Shown one piece after another: positions 32,868 to 42,964 of a DNA stretch of 64,000 bases. The DNA is from Arthrobotrys musiformis. Its lineage: Eukaryota; Ascomycota; Orbiliomycetes; Orbiliales; Orbiliaceae. Below the pieces are notes generated by a model that saw only the letters and a list, made by a program, of their open reading frames with translations, was not told the origin of the DNA and ran no database searches. Each line of letters begins with the position of its first letter. The first letter of the stretch is position 1. Both the position numbers and the translations under genes were made by a program. The stretch covers positions 3,596,001 through 3,660,000 of the forward strand of contig JAVHJL010000004.1 of assembly GCA_036971715.1 (NCBI GenBank), written 5' to 3'.

Positions 32868-35375
32868 ATGCACTCAAAACTCCTTCTACTGGTTCCCCTC
32901 CTGCTCGCAGGAGCCGAATGCCTGGCGACATATAGTAATGTCCAACAGCCAAATACCAGCGCCCTAGCCAATTGGAAACTAAATCTCCCCACGTCTTTAG
33001 GCTCTCTCTTCCGCAGAGCGGATGAAGATCCTGACGAATACAAAAACTACTGGGTCTTCTTTGTTCGGATAGGGCATGAAAAAGATCGGGAACTAGATGA
33101 TATTCGTAGTTTCATCAAATCGGAGCTGGGATCCGATCGCAAGAAAACTAAAGAGAGGTGGTCTCGTGCTGTTAAAGGTGGTATCATGTGGTTTTATCTG
33201 AAGTGTGATAAAGGGTGAGACTCTGATCTTGGAATATCATAACTACAACTGGTATGAAAGAAGGCTAATAGAGTCAATGATTCGCTCACAGAATCGCAGA
33301 GCGGATAGTAAAACAGTGGGAAAAGAGCGTTTGTACCCCTCAGTGTGGCTGCGTCCTCCCGCGACACCTCATATTCCCGAAGAAGGAGCAGTCGAGTGTA
33401 AATGTTAACGCTGAAAGGAATCCTATTTCCGCCATCATACAGATAAAATACTTTCGCCCCTGCGAACCCAAAGTATTGACAACAGACGAATTTGAATCAA
33501 TTCCAGAACCAGAAACCAAGTCAGGAACCGCAAACAAAAAAGGGAGTGAAAGCAAAGATCCAAAGCTACACAAAAGATCATATCTGCTGAAATTAAAAGA
33601 CCAGCGACCGGAAACGTGTATGGTCTCCAAACATCCAAACGCCCAAAACCTCCAACCCGATGCCCCGTGTACCTACGAAACAAATTCATCCCAGGGCCGC
33701 GGTGTAGTCGTCTATGTTATCGACCGTGGGTTTGATTTGCGCCACACGGTAACCAAGCCTGGGAGCGAATCTAAGATATATATATATATCCTCACTGACC
33801 TATGTTAAAATGTCCATGAGGCTGACAAGGTTACACCATAGGATTTCCGGGATGTAAATTGGGCTGCGGACGAAGAACACCTCTTCATCGATCAGGATGA
33901 ATCATGGGATTCAATTCGTAGTATTAGAATTACAGAATCAAATACAGGAAGCTCCCCATATCATGGAACATTGGTACTCAGTAAACTCCTAGGTGCGAAG
34001 AATGGAGTTGCAAAACTAGTAACCCCGGTAATTGTCAAATTCACCGCTGAGACCGGACGTCTCGCGAGCTCTTGGTACGTTGAATGCATCGCTGAAGTCA
34101 TCCGGAGAATTGAGGAGCGTACGGGGAACGGTAGCCAAGGCGGGCCGCAGGGGTCAGGACAGTATATAATTCTTAGTACTTTCTCAACTCCCCTGCAAAC
34201 TGATGACGAAAAGCGTCGATTAGACGAGGCATTCGAAACTTTAAGATCGCTAAATAACGTGCTTTTCGTTGTCTCTGCGGGAAACGGCAACGAAATCGAG
34301 GGTAGAGAGCGGGTTCCTCCAGAAAGACAGTATCGAGTAAGAATCCGTAAAACACAAGTCCAATACTAAACTTTCTAGATGTTAACGTTACAATGTAGAG
34401 AGACCCAATCCTAAAAACAATGCTTCCACGGGCTTATGGCTACGACGATGCTAATCACAACTTGATAGTCGTTGGGGGTACTGACCTGAATGGTAGAATC
34501 CTGTACCAAACAGCACCGTTCGTCCACGTATCCGCCCCTGCGGTGGATGTTGAGCTTGCAACGGGACAATTCGGTCTATTCAGAGGAACCCAGTATGCTA
34601 AATATCGCGGAACCTCTCTAAGTACGTATATATGTAGTTGCTTCTAGCCTGGCAATATTCCTTACCGTAGTAGTATACTGGCTACCACTACGAACACCAG
34701 AATGGTGACGTGCATTTACCTCCCTACCACTATAATTATGAGCTCGCCCGATTAGGCTTTGTAATATTAGCATATCGGCCAAAGACTAACTTCGCATCTC
34801 CACCTCGGTATATTATTATAGGCGCCCCCGCTGTAGCTGGTGTCCTAGCTACCTATATCTCGGCATACGGGGATACTGCCACCGAAGCCAAGGATAGACT
34901 CTACCGCCTCGCATACCCCCGCTTAGACACTCAAGAGATGTCGGAAGATATGAAGAAACGGTATCCGCCAGTCGTGTACAATAGCTTCGGCCAAGATCCA
35001 GATGATAATCAAGAAGATTGCGCAGATGGGAGACGTCGACTTGTACGAAGAGCAAGTGCAATTAATGGAACCGCTACTTCTGACCATGAAGATATTTCAT
35101 GTAAGATTCTAAAACATCCTGCGCGAGAGTTTGTCCTTTACTGTTATGCTTTGGTTAAATCTAACCCATGGTCCCCGGTCGACACTGCAATAGGTCCAAC
35201 ACCAACTTCGGCCCAAATGCCGCCGCCAAAAAGCACCAGTAACGAGGGGAAACAACCAGTAGACAAGAATCAACCCAAGTATAATGCCGATTTTTGCAAA
35301 CTTTGCATGGAAGCTGATGGTAAAGTTCCCATATACGGAATTCTTTGGATACCAGAAGACTGTCCCTGTCCGTGA
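32868..35375 (+). CDS. Secreted subtilisin-like serine protease (S8)
   Basis: Model: exons 32868-33214, 33292-33748, 33842-34336, 34399-34621, 34822-35100 and 35194-35375 (660 aa). The last intron (35101-35193; GTAAGA, CTAAC, TAG) is 93 nt without stops, so retention would give 691 aa. A signal peptide is present (MHSKLLLLVPLLLAGAECLA). A long pro-region follows, and the S8 domain carries the triad: Asp260 in VVVYVIDRGFDL, His309 in YHGTLVLSKLLGAKNGVAK, Ser506 in RGTSLSAPAVAG, and the oxyanion Asn416 in FVVSAGN. The Ser motif appears only after removing the 200-nt intron 34622-34821. The catalytic domain contains extra material between His and Asn and a Cys-containing C-terminal extension ending ILWIPEDCPCP. 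Extracellular proteolysis is predicted. Its neighbours are cysteine-rich secreted proteins, so it sits in a secretome-rich segment. Confidence 0.85.
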
Positions 35376-36065
35376 CGCTTTGCAAGAAATTCATGTAAGC
35401 ACTAGTAAAATCTCTAAATTTATAATCTCGGTCTATGGGTTAACTAAATAGTTTATTAGAGGTTAATCTCAGGACTAGGAGTATCATGAGGCAGTACTAA
35501 TATCTCTTGGGGCGACCGGCTTGGGTGCACATGCGCATAGAAGTCGCAACATGTTTCGGGTTCTTGTGCTTTTTCTGTTTGACTTAACTAGCTATTAATA
35601 TAATTTCACCTTAGTCGTTAAACGCACTTATCAAGTATAATACCTAAAATAAATGAATTTCTTGGGAAAAGTGATTTCTGAGAAATTCATGGATATATAT
35701 GGCGTCTATACTGAATAGAAGACCAGCATGCACCACGAGACTTATGAATACAACAAAAACAACTCACACCGACATCAACCAGATGATGCAAGATATATAC
35801 GTGCGTACGCGCACACATACGAAAGTTGTCTAGATACAAGGAAACGCTGCAACAGAAACTGATAGCGCTAATAAGAAGCAGAAGGCAAGGGTTGAATAAA
35901 CCCATTTAATACATTTTCGTAAAAACAAGAATGTCAATGCCGATCATATATAGACATGGAAAGACACTATCGACAACCTCCAGGGTTGCCACCGGTAAGT
36001 TTTATACTCGCTTGAACATTAGACAACATCGCGGTTATAATGGGCTAACGACTACGGGAGTTGTA
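35376..36065. other. Convergent intergenic region
   Basis: AT-rich 3' flanking sequence of the protease gene (plus) and the 515-aa secreted protein (minus). No gene is seen. Confidence 0.5.
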
Positions 36066-37613
36066 CTAGATAACGGGAGTTACACTAGCGACGGCCGGGT
36101 CTTGGATAGGGGTAGAAGTAACTCCACTGGGGATATGAGCGGCATCGGCGAGGGCAAATCCAAGTGCAGCAGGGGCGGTAGGAACAGGTGGATCCGTAGG
36201 ACTAGGAGCGTCTAGAGACTCGGTAGGGCCAGCAGGGGCTTCAGAATTAGAAAGAACAATAGGAACCTCAGTGGGAGCAGCGGGAGGTTCAGCAGGGATA
36301 ATGAAAGCCTCTGCATCTGGTGGAGCGGAAAAGTTACCGGTCGGGATATTAGAAATTTCGGTAGCGAGAGTAGTAGGGATAGTTTTTGTGGGGGGGCTAT
36401 TGGTTTGGTGGGCAAGTGTGCTTGTTGGGTTCGCATCAACTAGCCCAAGATCTGAAGCAATCCCACCCGCTCCCCGGCTAGTCGCTCCGGGAATCCAGGT
36501 GGCGATTGGGGGATTTGATATGCTAGTAGATATATCCAATCGAAGTGCTTGTGGTTCGTTAGGTGTAATTACTGTAGTCGGCAGCACTTCTTCGATTAAG
36601 TTCCTCGTAGTACGACCCAGGACCCTTATCGAATCCCTCCTTTCTTCACCCCATGTGACGCCATATGGGAGCCAACATCTGAAGCTCCTTGCTGGGAGAA
36701 CCTCTTCGTTTTCTATCCCCCCCACGTCCCTTCCTGGTGACCCCTGCTGGTAAATTCGAGTGCCTTCGCAGCTCGGTTTATCGAAAAATTCACAAGTACA
36801 TCCGTTGATATCCCAATATCGGACCCTGAGCCCATCATTGACATCTATGCATCGTGTGATACCGATTTTAGGCTGACCATATGGGACGTCATCCCTAGTA
36901 ACCTCCATATCTCCTTTGGTAAAGGTCTCAATCTGTTCTGAATAACCAGTTCCGTCGAGAGCGCCGAATATCCTGTTACGTCCTTTCTCAGCTCCATTAT
37001 CGATCTTGACAGTGCACGAATCAAACGCCTCCGTTCTATTCGTCCACCGACAGGAGAAGCTATTGATCATGTCCTCTAAATTAATGCCCGTTTGGATGTT
37101 TTCCACTTTGAGATCAGCCAAGTTGGGCTGTGCCGTATTATACGCTTCTAAAATATAATTTTGACACTTTTCGTCCCGAAAGAACCTGCATTCGCAGTAA
37201 CCGGCCAGTGTGAGTGAACTTATGCTGTCAACAAACTGCGGCCCCAGTTCGTGTGTGGAATAGCATTTGTTATCGGGAATTGCTGTATTGGTAAGGTACG
37301 CCCCGATAGGATAGCCTTCCCAAATCCCCTTCTCGTTCGTTCCAAGAGTTCTTGCTTTAGTGGATAACCCCAAGTTACAGGTTCGAGAATTGTATTTTAG
37401 GTGCAAATAGTCCAGAACCTCGCCTGGTGGGTCTTTAGTGGACCATCCTGGCTGAGGCGGGGGGCGAGACCAGGTGTTAGGGTTTTTCGCATACCCGGAT
37501 TTGCTTGACGGAGTATATAATGGAAGAGCAGCTGCTTCAAGGGTCGGTAGAAAAAAAGTTGAAATAAAAAGTAGAAACGTATTGAATCTGGAATAAGTAA
37601 CTGGGAGCTCCAT
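36066..37613 (-). CDS. Secreted 12-cysteine duplicated-module protein with Pro/Thr tail (copy 1)
   Basis: An intronless gene of 515 aa. An N-terminal hydrophobic signal (NTFLLFISTFFLPTLEAAA) leads into a region of about 330 residues with 12 conserved cysteines shared with the proteins at 41963-42964 and 56274-57284. The pattern is a duplicated module: C-x-LGL (RTCNLGLS / DSCTVKI), a lone Cys, CxCxFF with a Cys 5-6 residues on (YCECRFFRDEKC / GCTCEFFDKPSC), and SFxC (NSFSCRW / RSFRCWLPYG). After this, residues about 340-515 form a Pro/Ala/Thr-rich low-complexity tail that the other two copies lack; it ends in a polar sequence, so there is no GPI signal. The family is unknown to me. Extracellular function is inferred from the signal and disulfide-rich composition. 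Confidence 0.82.
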   Translation of the reverse strand: MELPVTYSRFNTFLLFISTFFLPTLEAAALPLYTPSSKSGYAKNPNTWSRPPPQPGWSTKDPPGEVLDYLHLKYNSRTCNLGLSTKARTLGTNEKGIWEGYPIGAYLTNTAIPDNKCYSTHELGPQFVDSISSLTLAGYCECRFFRDEKCQNYILEAYNTAQPNLADLKVENIQTGINLEDMINSFSCRWTNRTEAFDSCTVKIDNGAEKGRNRIFGALDGTGYSEQIETFTKGDMEVTRDDVPYGQPKIGITRCIDVNDGLRVRYWDINGCTCEFFDKPSCEGTRIYQQGSPGRDVGGIENEEVLPARSFRCWLPYGVTWGEERRDSIRVLGRTTRNLIEEVLPTTVITPNEPQALRLDISTSISNPPIATWIPGATSRGAGGIASDLGLVDANPTSTLAHQTNSPPTKTIPTTLATEISNIPTGNFSAPPDAEAFIIPAEPPAAPTEVPIVLSNSEAPAGPTESLDAPSPTDPPVPTAPAALGFALADAAHIPSGVTSTPIQDPAVASVTPVI

Positions 37614-38948
37614 ATCAAGCTTCCACGATGGCCTCGAGGTAGAAGGGCTTAAGAGAATTTGCGCTGCACCCCATAGAAAATGATAAAGATAAGACTAGGC
37701 CCGCAGGTAGGGATCTTCAAAACGGAGGGGTTAATGATATCACGCAGTTGTAACTCTAGGTTTGGATAAATCTGCACATCCCCTTGCCCAGAAGCCGACC
37801 AAGAAGGGGCGGAGCGGTTTGTCTCACTTTTATATAAAATAAATTGGATTGTAGATTTCACACTCCGGAAAAGTAGTCGAAGTTCCAAGCGAGTTCTCGA
37901 GTTAGGAAGAGTCTGGCGTTTAATTATATATATCCAACTTCATGCTTAGGATATCCCGATGAGAAGATTAGATACTCAGTGCATTCCATTCAGGCAAGTT
38001 GGCTTCATATATGTTCTTGGATGCGCAGATATAGAATCCTTCGTGTCTACGGAAATGATATGTTGTGATTCTTGATTAACTTATGGTATTGTTGTTCAGA
38101 ATATCTATTGTTAAGATACTAGGATAACGAACCGCGCTTGGCCATTCCTGGTTGTACTTGAACTTTATGGGTTCGCCGCACATAATGATCGACATCTAAC
38201 ATTCCTGCAATTGTTGGATAATATGCACCCTACTTCATTTTAAAGCTTTGAGTGCACGTATATATCGCTATTATGTTCATACGACATGTATTGTTTCGAA
38301 ATGCGCTCGCTGGTTAACGCTGATATCATGATTCTAACATATAGTTACTATGTATGTTACATGTTACATGATTTTAGCGCATAGCGTAAGGAATTTAAAC
38401 ACGTACGTAGCGGCATGCCTGGAAAACTTCTTGATGTTATGTCTGGATTTGTTTCTGGTTAGGCCACTGTTGTGTGGTGGAACCTTATGCAAATGTTGGG
38501 TTATAAGATCATGTTACGTATACCTCTCCTGTAGCAAGGTCCCGAGACTATAGCTATCCTGTAGCTCAGAGACTGCTTCTCCTGCACCTCTTCAATTAAA
38601 TTGTCGACTGCTAAATCACAACTGCATACCCGCCTAACCTATCTCGCCCGAATATATGATAGGTTACCTATACATACAAGAATTATTCCCAAGAATAATG
38701 AGCTTTGGTCGGCAAATTTTCGTCTCGTACCCAGACCTGGGAGGCCGACTTTACCCATTCGCCAGATGCATTGATCGAATTCAAACCGGGATTAATACAT
38801 ATAGGTAGCCCTAGGCGGATAAGATCTCAAGATTTTGGGAAACATATGGCTGTCATTAGACATAATGGCATTAATCATTAAATTACCTCCATAATGGAGA
38901 TTTAAGACAAGAATTAGATACATCAACGGCAATCCTTGAACCTTATTT
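37614..38948. other. AT-rich intergenic region with dispersed repeat copy 2
   Basis: No gene is seen. On the minus strand a TATATAAAA-like box (37828-37838 region) lies about 215 bp upstream of the 37613 ATG. The second copy of a 22-bp dispersed repeat lies at 38722-38743. Confidence 0.5.
38722..38743 (-). repeat. 22-bp dispersed repeat, copy 2
   Basis: This is the exact reverse complement of 8407-8428, about 30 kb away. It lies in intergenic DNA downstream of the gene ending at 38949. Confidence 0.8.
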
Positions 38949-40177
38949 CTAACACCCAGGTGCAATCGGTACCGCTTGAAGAGTAACTTCCTCGGTTTTG
39001 AATTCCATGGTGGTAATGTCATCTGAGTTGGGGTCCAGAAGGACGGGTGCTTTGAAGGTCTCTTCACCCCAAACCACACCCGGCTTACCAGCCAATAATA
39101 TCGGCTCTTGCCCTGGAATCTCGAAGCCTTCTGGATATACAATCTCGCGCGTTACTCCAAAAGGTTTGAACAATATGGTGGGTGGTAGTTCGAGGTCGTC
39201 GTTTGCGTATGATTCACAATCCAACTTGCGTTCAGGCGCAGGTCCAAGGGAGCAAAAATACGATGAATCCCCTTGACCATAATACAAGCCTCCGTAATTT
39301 ACATTGAAGTCATTTGCATATGCCGCCGGTTGTCCGAGGATGCTGCTAAGGAGGAAGTTATCATTTGCGAAGAAATATACGGTGGCTTCGTTGATATCCG
39401 TGGTGAGAAAGGTCCCTGAATCCACGCCCGCGTATTTCCGGTTTACGAGATATTGGGCTGGCCCTGCCGTCGCAGATACTTTGATATGAAAGGAAGTTGC
39501 TACGACAGTTGCTGTGCCTGGCTCTTGTGCAGCCGTGTCAACCGTTGAAGTCGTGGTGTATACTGATGCGACGTCTGTGGCGCCGATGCAGGCACAAGCC
39601 GATGAAAACCTGGCAAAGCCGCTACACGGCGTGGCATATGTCGGCGTTGTGGGGCTAGTAGGGGAGGGTGTGCAGGGTGTATATCCTATATGACTGATGC
39701 CGGAGATCTCTGTGACAGTCGTTGGCTTTGGTGTATAGGTTACTTTCACTACTTCTGTAGATGTACTATTGATATCCAAGGTTAATTAGTTTAAACTGCA
39801 AACGAAGCCTTGAAAGGAATTGTGCTTGATTCCTGAGATATCAAAACCAGAAGGCGAAAGATTTAAATGGAGAAACGGAAGAGTACGTATACGTACACCC
39901 AGTGTTTGAAGAAAGACGAACAATCCTCTGATTGTTTCCTCGTACTAAAGACTGGAGCTGTTGCTCTTATTGCTATATATTTCATAAAATGATAATTAGA
40001 AACCCGGAATTAGAAAGAAGGCATCGACTTATAATCTCAAGATTTTGTGTGATAGGTAGATATTTCGAGAATTTACATACCCCGAAGGCAATTATCGGCG
40101 TTGCATTTTAGCAAAGTTGTTGCACTCGATGCGGTGCTTATTACGCTTAGCGCGAGAAGAAATGTTGTATATCGCAT
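38949..40177 (-). CDS. Secreted protein of the CNADNCLR family (322 aa)
   Basis: Three exons on the minus strand: 40177-40081, 39951-39897 and 39765-38949. The introns are 129 and 131 nt, with donors GTATGT and GTACGT. Exon 1 encodes the signal peptide (MRYTTFLLALSVISTASS) and LKCNADNCLR. The 55-nt exon 2 gives STRKQSEDCSSFFKHW. Exon 3 begins VTSTEVVKVTYTPKPTTVTE. The CNADNCLR...DCSSF...(Thr-rich)...PCSGFARFSSACACIG order is a recurrent signature of secreted fungal proteins with no assigned function that I have seen in many ascomycete proteomes; the splice model was chosen because it restores that order. The C-terminal about 190 residues form a separate globular part with four more cysteines (YFCSLGP, LDCESY, terminal PGC). 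Role unknown, probably extracellular. Confidence 0.82.
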
Positions 40178-40865
40178 CTTTAAGCAATATGCAATAGCCT
40201 TAAGTTGATTTCGGGTGCCCGTGTGAAGCACCGTGTATTAAATATATTAATGGACGATAGGATGGGGACTGCGCAAGGATATATATAGATGTATATATAC
40301 TAGCAAAGAGACCCGACTTCAATGGTGAAGGATCTTCACCTATAGCCAAAGAACTGTAGCCTCAGAGAAGGTTGTAAGAATGGACGAGTCCAGAGCGTCC
40401 GCTTTTTATATAATCGTAAAGAAGAAAATATAGACATTTGCGAGGACGTCGGCCCGCGGAACCAGATTGGAGTATACCCTAGATGTGAGACCAAATATAC
40501 CTAGCTAAGGCTTTCGAGATCAAGGACTCGTGGTACCGCTACTTAGTAGCAGTACTCCTCATCATTCCCCACTGACCATATTAGACTATGCAATAGCATG
40601 ACACATCCCTGCTCAGCGGCTCCTCGATTGCGAATCACGGCCATGAAGAAAAGTCATAACGTTTGTCTCTCAATAATCTAGCCGTTCTCACGGATCGTTC
40701 GCTTAAAATATAAAACCCCGTTCCGTAAAGGAAAATCATATCACTAATCTAGCCACATAGAGATAAAGCTTCAGCTCATATGTATAAAAGATTTTCGGAT
40801 GGGTTTCCTCGTTCAGGTCAAGTTAGATACAGAAACGCAAGTACTTCAACTCAAAATGATTAAGT

Positions 40866-41057
40866 ATGTTAGGAATTGTAATACTCCCGTTTTTCCGTCT
40901 GGGTCCCACCGTATTAGGGTATAGATGGTTTCCGTCTCGTGATATCGGTCTCCGTCAATTCATGGAGTTTGTAGGTGCGATAAAGGATGGAGTCAATAAC
41001 TGCAATGCGTTAAGAGGCTGCATACACAAATTTAAATTTGGATTCGCAAAGGGCTAG
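40866..41057 (+). CDS. Possible small peptide gene (63 aa), weak
   Basis: This is an ATG-initiated ORF with a hydrophobic start (MLGIVILPFFRLGPTVLGY) and a basic C-terminus (CIHKFKFGFAKG). A TATAAAAG-like box and an A/C-rich leader typical of local small-gene promoters lie about 70-85 bp upstream. An alternative reading starts at ATG 40857 and uses the GTATGT inside it as an intron donor. Neither product has a recognised family, and chance is a serious possibility. Confidence 0.2.
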   Translation: MLGIVILPFFRLGPTVLGYRWFPSRDIGLRQFMEFVGAIKDGVNNCNALRGCIHKFKFGFAKG

Positions 41058-41829
41058 CATGATTGAGGAGAGGTCATATTGAAAATATACTTAATCACAA
41101 CAAAAGAAACGGGTTGTGGGTTCCCGACATGGTGGGGCTTCTGATACGCACATAGCGCTAGGCGGGGAGCGGATTGTATATGCATTAAACTTATTATGGC
41201 ACCCTCCGTCTTGGTATATAGACAAGCAATTAGGCTTGGGTAATGTGGCTGGTCTTCTAAGATATTAATCTTGGCGCCTACTGCAATCAGTCTTTTAGCG
41301 CTTTCTCGATCTTTGGTATTGGTCTTTTAGATCCAGAGTATAGCTATTGAGGCAAAAACCCCAAACATGGCTTGCTAATATCACACATGTATACGTATCC
41401 TACTGCATGAAAGCTTTATGGGAATTTTAAATTCGGTGAAACGGTAATTGACAACGGTAAACCGTTAGCCATCAAGGAAGCCTAGCTATTCCCAGCCTCG
41501 AACTTTAGTTTGTACTACGGTGGCCATGTTATATACGTTATTTAGGCATGAAATAGTACGCCTCTGAAAAATTAGCGCACGAGGATTCACCTTAATATAT
41601 TAATATATAGGCGGTCCGCTAGTCTCGATCTCGCCTAATTAAATGGAATGAGGCCCGTAACTAGTGATTTGGAGTAAATACAAACATGCTTTTTTTTGAT
41701 GCTTGACGGCTCGAATACATGTAAAGTTCACTGAGCCCTCAAGTTTCGAACAGCTTTGGTTTACGAGACAAACCTACTTAAGTATATAGCCTCCTGAGAA
41801 TACCTAGCTATACACTAATTATTCGATGT

Positions 41830-41852
41830 TATATATATATATATATATATAT
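41830..41852. repeat. (TA)n microsatellite
   Basis: About 11 TA dinucleotides in a row in intergenic sequence, just past the 3' end of the minus-strand gene at 41963. Confidence 0.95.
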
Positions 41853-41962
41853 CGCCACTTGGACGTCCGAGACCAATGCTCAGTTCCATTACTTCAAAGT
41901 TATAGTCTCCCAGCGCAGCTCTATGTGCATACATCCCTAAACTCATGATCTAACCATAACTA

Positions 41963-42964
41963 TCAACCTGGGGCGGGCGGAAGTTGCCGAAACTCTGGAT
42001 ACCTGTTGATGCCATAAGGGGGGGCACAGGCATAGCTGCGTAGGACAGAGAGACTACTCGTTTCCCCGGGCGAAGTTATGTCGTCCCAGCCAAGATTCCC
42101 AACTGACAAAACACCTCTGTCTGGACTTGAGAGCGGCATGGTGCATTCGCTATCGAGATAAAATATGCAGCTGCATCCAGTAACAACGATACTTTCAACT
42201 TGAATAGTAGTGTCTATCGAGAAACAAGTCCAAGACTCCCCTCGAGCAGTCTTTGTAACCATTTTTTCCGGCGGAATAGTCGTTTGAAAGTGAGGTTTTT
42301 CGAGATGAACCTCGCTGACGTCTGCTAAAACTTCTGGGAGCACGTTGCGCAGCATTGCCCCAAATAACGCGTTTTTGAGATCCTTCGGTCCATAAAAGAC
42401 GTAACACTTCTTAGCATCTTCCCAGTGTACGGCAGTCCAGCATTTGTAACTCTCGATTATGTCGTTATTTCCGTGCTCCCTCAGGGTATCGTCCTCGCGG
42501 TTGGTAGCCATAAATTTACTATTTTCGCAATTCTCGCCATCGAAAAACTCGCAGTCGCAGTGGCCCTTGACCTGGTAGCTGGACAGCTGATTTACAAGAT
42601 TTTTGTTCAAATCTTTGACGTTTTTGCAAGTGTTTTCCCCTCTGTATCTGTACATTTCATTGCCCATTGGCCAGCCTATCCATCGATTTTCATCCCCTAT
42701 GTTGCCTCGAGACGAAGCAAAAAGAGACAAAACGCAGGTAGTGGTGTCGCCGTACTTTATAAGGCGATCAATCGCGCCTTGATCCTCTTGCTTGTAGAAG
42801 CCGGGAGGTTCCTCTGGGTCAATGGGTGGTAGATCCGCGAGCCACAGCCGTTTTTCGAGCGACTTCGGCCCTGAGGACCCGCCAACGTCTGTTGGGAATG
42901 CGAAGGAGACGGGGAGATTAGATAAAAATCTGGTGGTGCTAATGAAGAGGTAGAGGGGCTTCAT
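41963..42964 (-). CDS. Secreted 12-cysteine duplicated-module protein (copy 2, 333 aa)
   Basis: An intronless gene. It has a signal peptide (MKPLYLFISTTRFLSNLPVS, cut probably after FA near 24) and a short propeptide ending LEKR, a Kex2-type site. The 12-cysteine pattern matches the proteins at 36066 and 56274: first module TTCVLSLF, NTCKNVKDLNKNL, HCDCEFFDGENC and ESYKCW; second module KKCYVFYG, SWTCFSID, GCSCIFYLDSEC and RSYACAPPYG. It ends shortly after the last cysteine (FRQLPPAPG), so it lacks the Pro/Thr tail of copy 1. A TATATA box near 43103 (minus strand, about 140 bp upstream) suits this start. No enzyme motif is seen. Structural disulfide-rich secreted protein is the most that can be said. 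Confidence 0.85.
   Translation of the reverse strand: MKPLYLFISTTRFLSNLPVSFAFPTDVGGSSGPKSLEKRLWLADLPPIDPEEPPGFYKQEDQGAIDRLIKYGDTTTCVLSLFASSRGNIGDENRWIGWPMGNEMYRYRGENTCKNVKDLNKNLVNQLSSYQVKGHCDCEFFDGENCENSKFMATNREDDTLREHGNNDIIESYKCWTAVHWEDAKKCYVFYGPKDLKNALFGAMLRNVLPEVLADVSEVHLEKPHFQTTIPPEKMVTKTARGESWTCFSIDTTIQVESIVVTGCSCIFYLDSECTMPLSSPDRGVLSVGNLGWDDITSPGETSSLSVLRSYACAPPYGINRYPEFRQLPPAPG

Larger units (their letters stand above)
40178..41962. other. AT-rich intergenic region with a weak small ORF and (TA)n
   Basis: There is no confident gene. TA-rich sequence near 40276-40300 is the probable promoter of the minus-strand gene starting at 40177. A possible small ORF (40866-41057) is listed separately. 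A (TA)n tract lies at 41830-41852. Confidence 0.5.
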
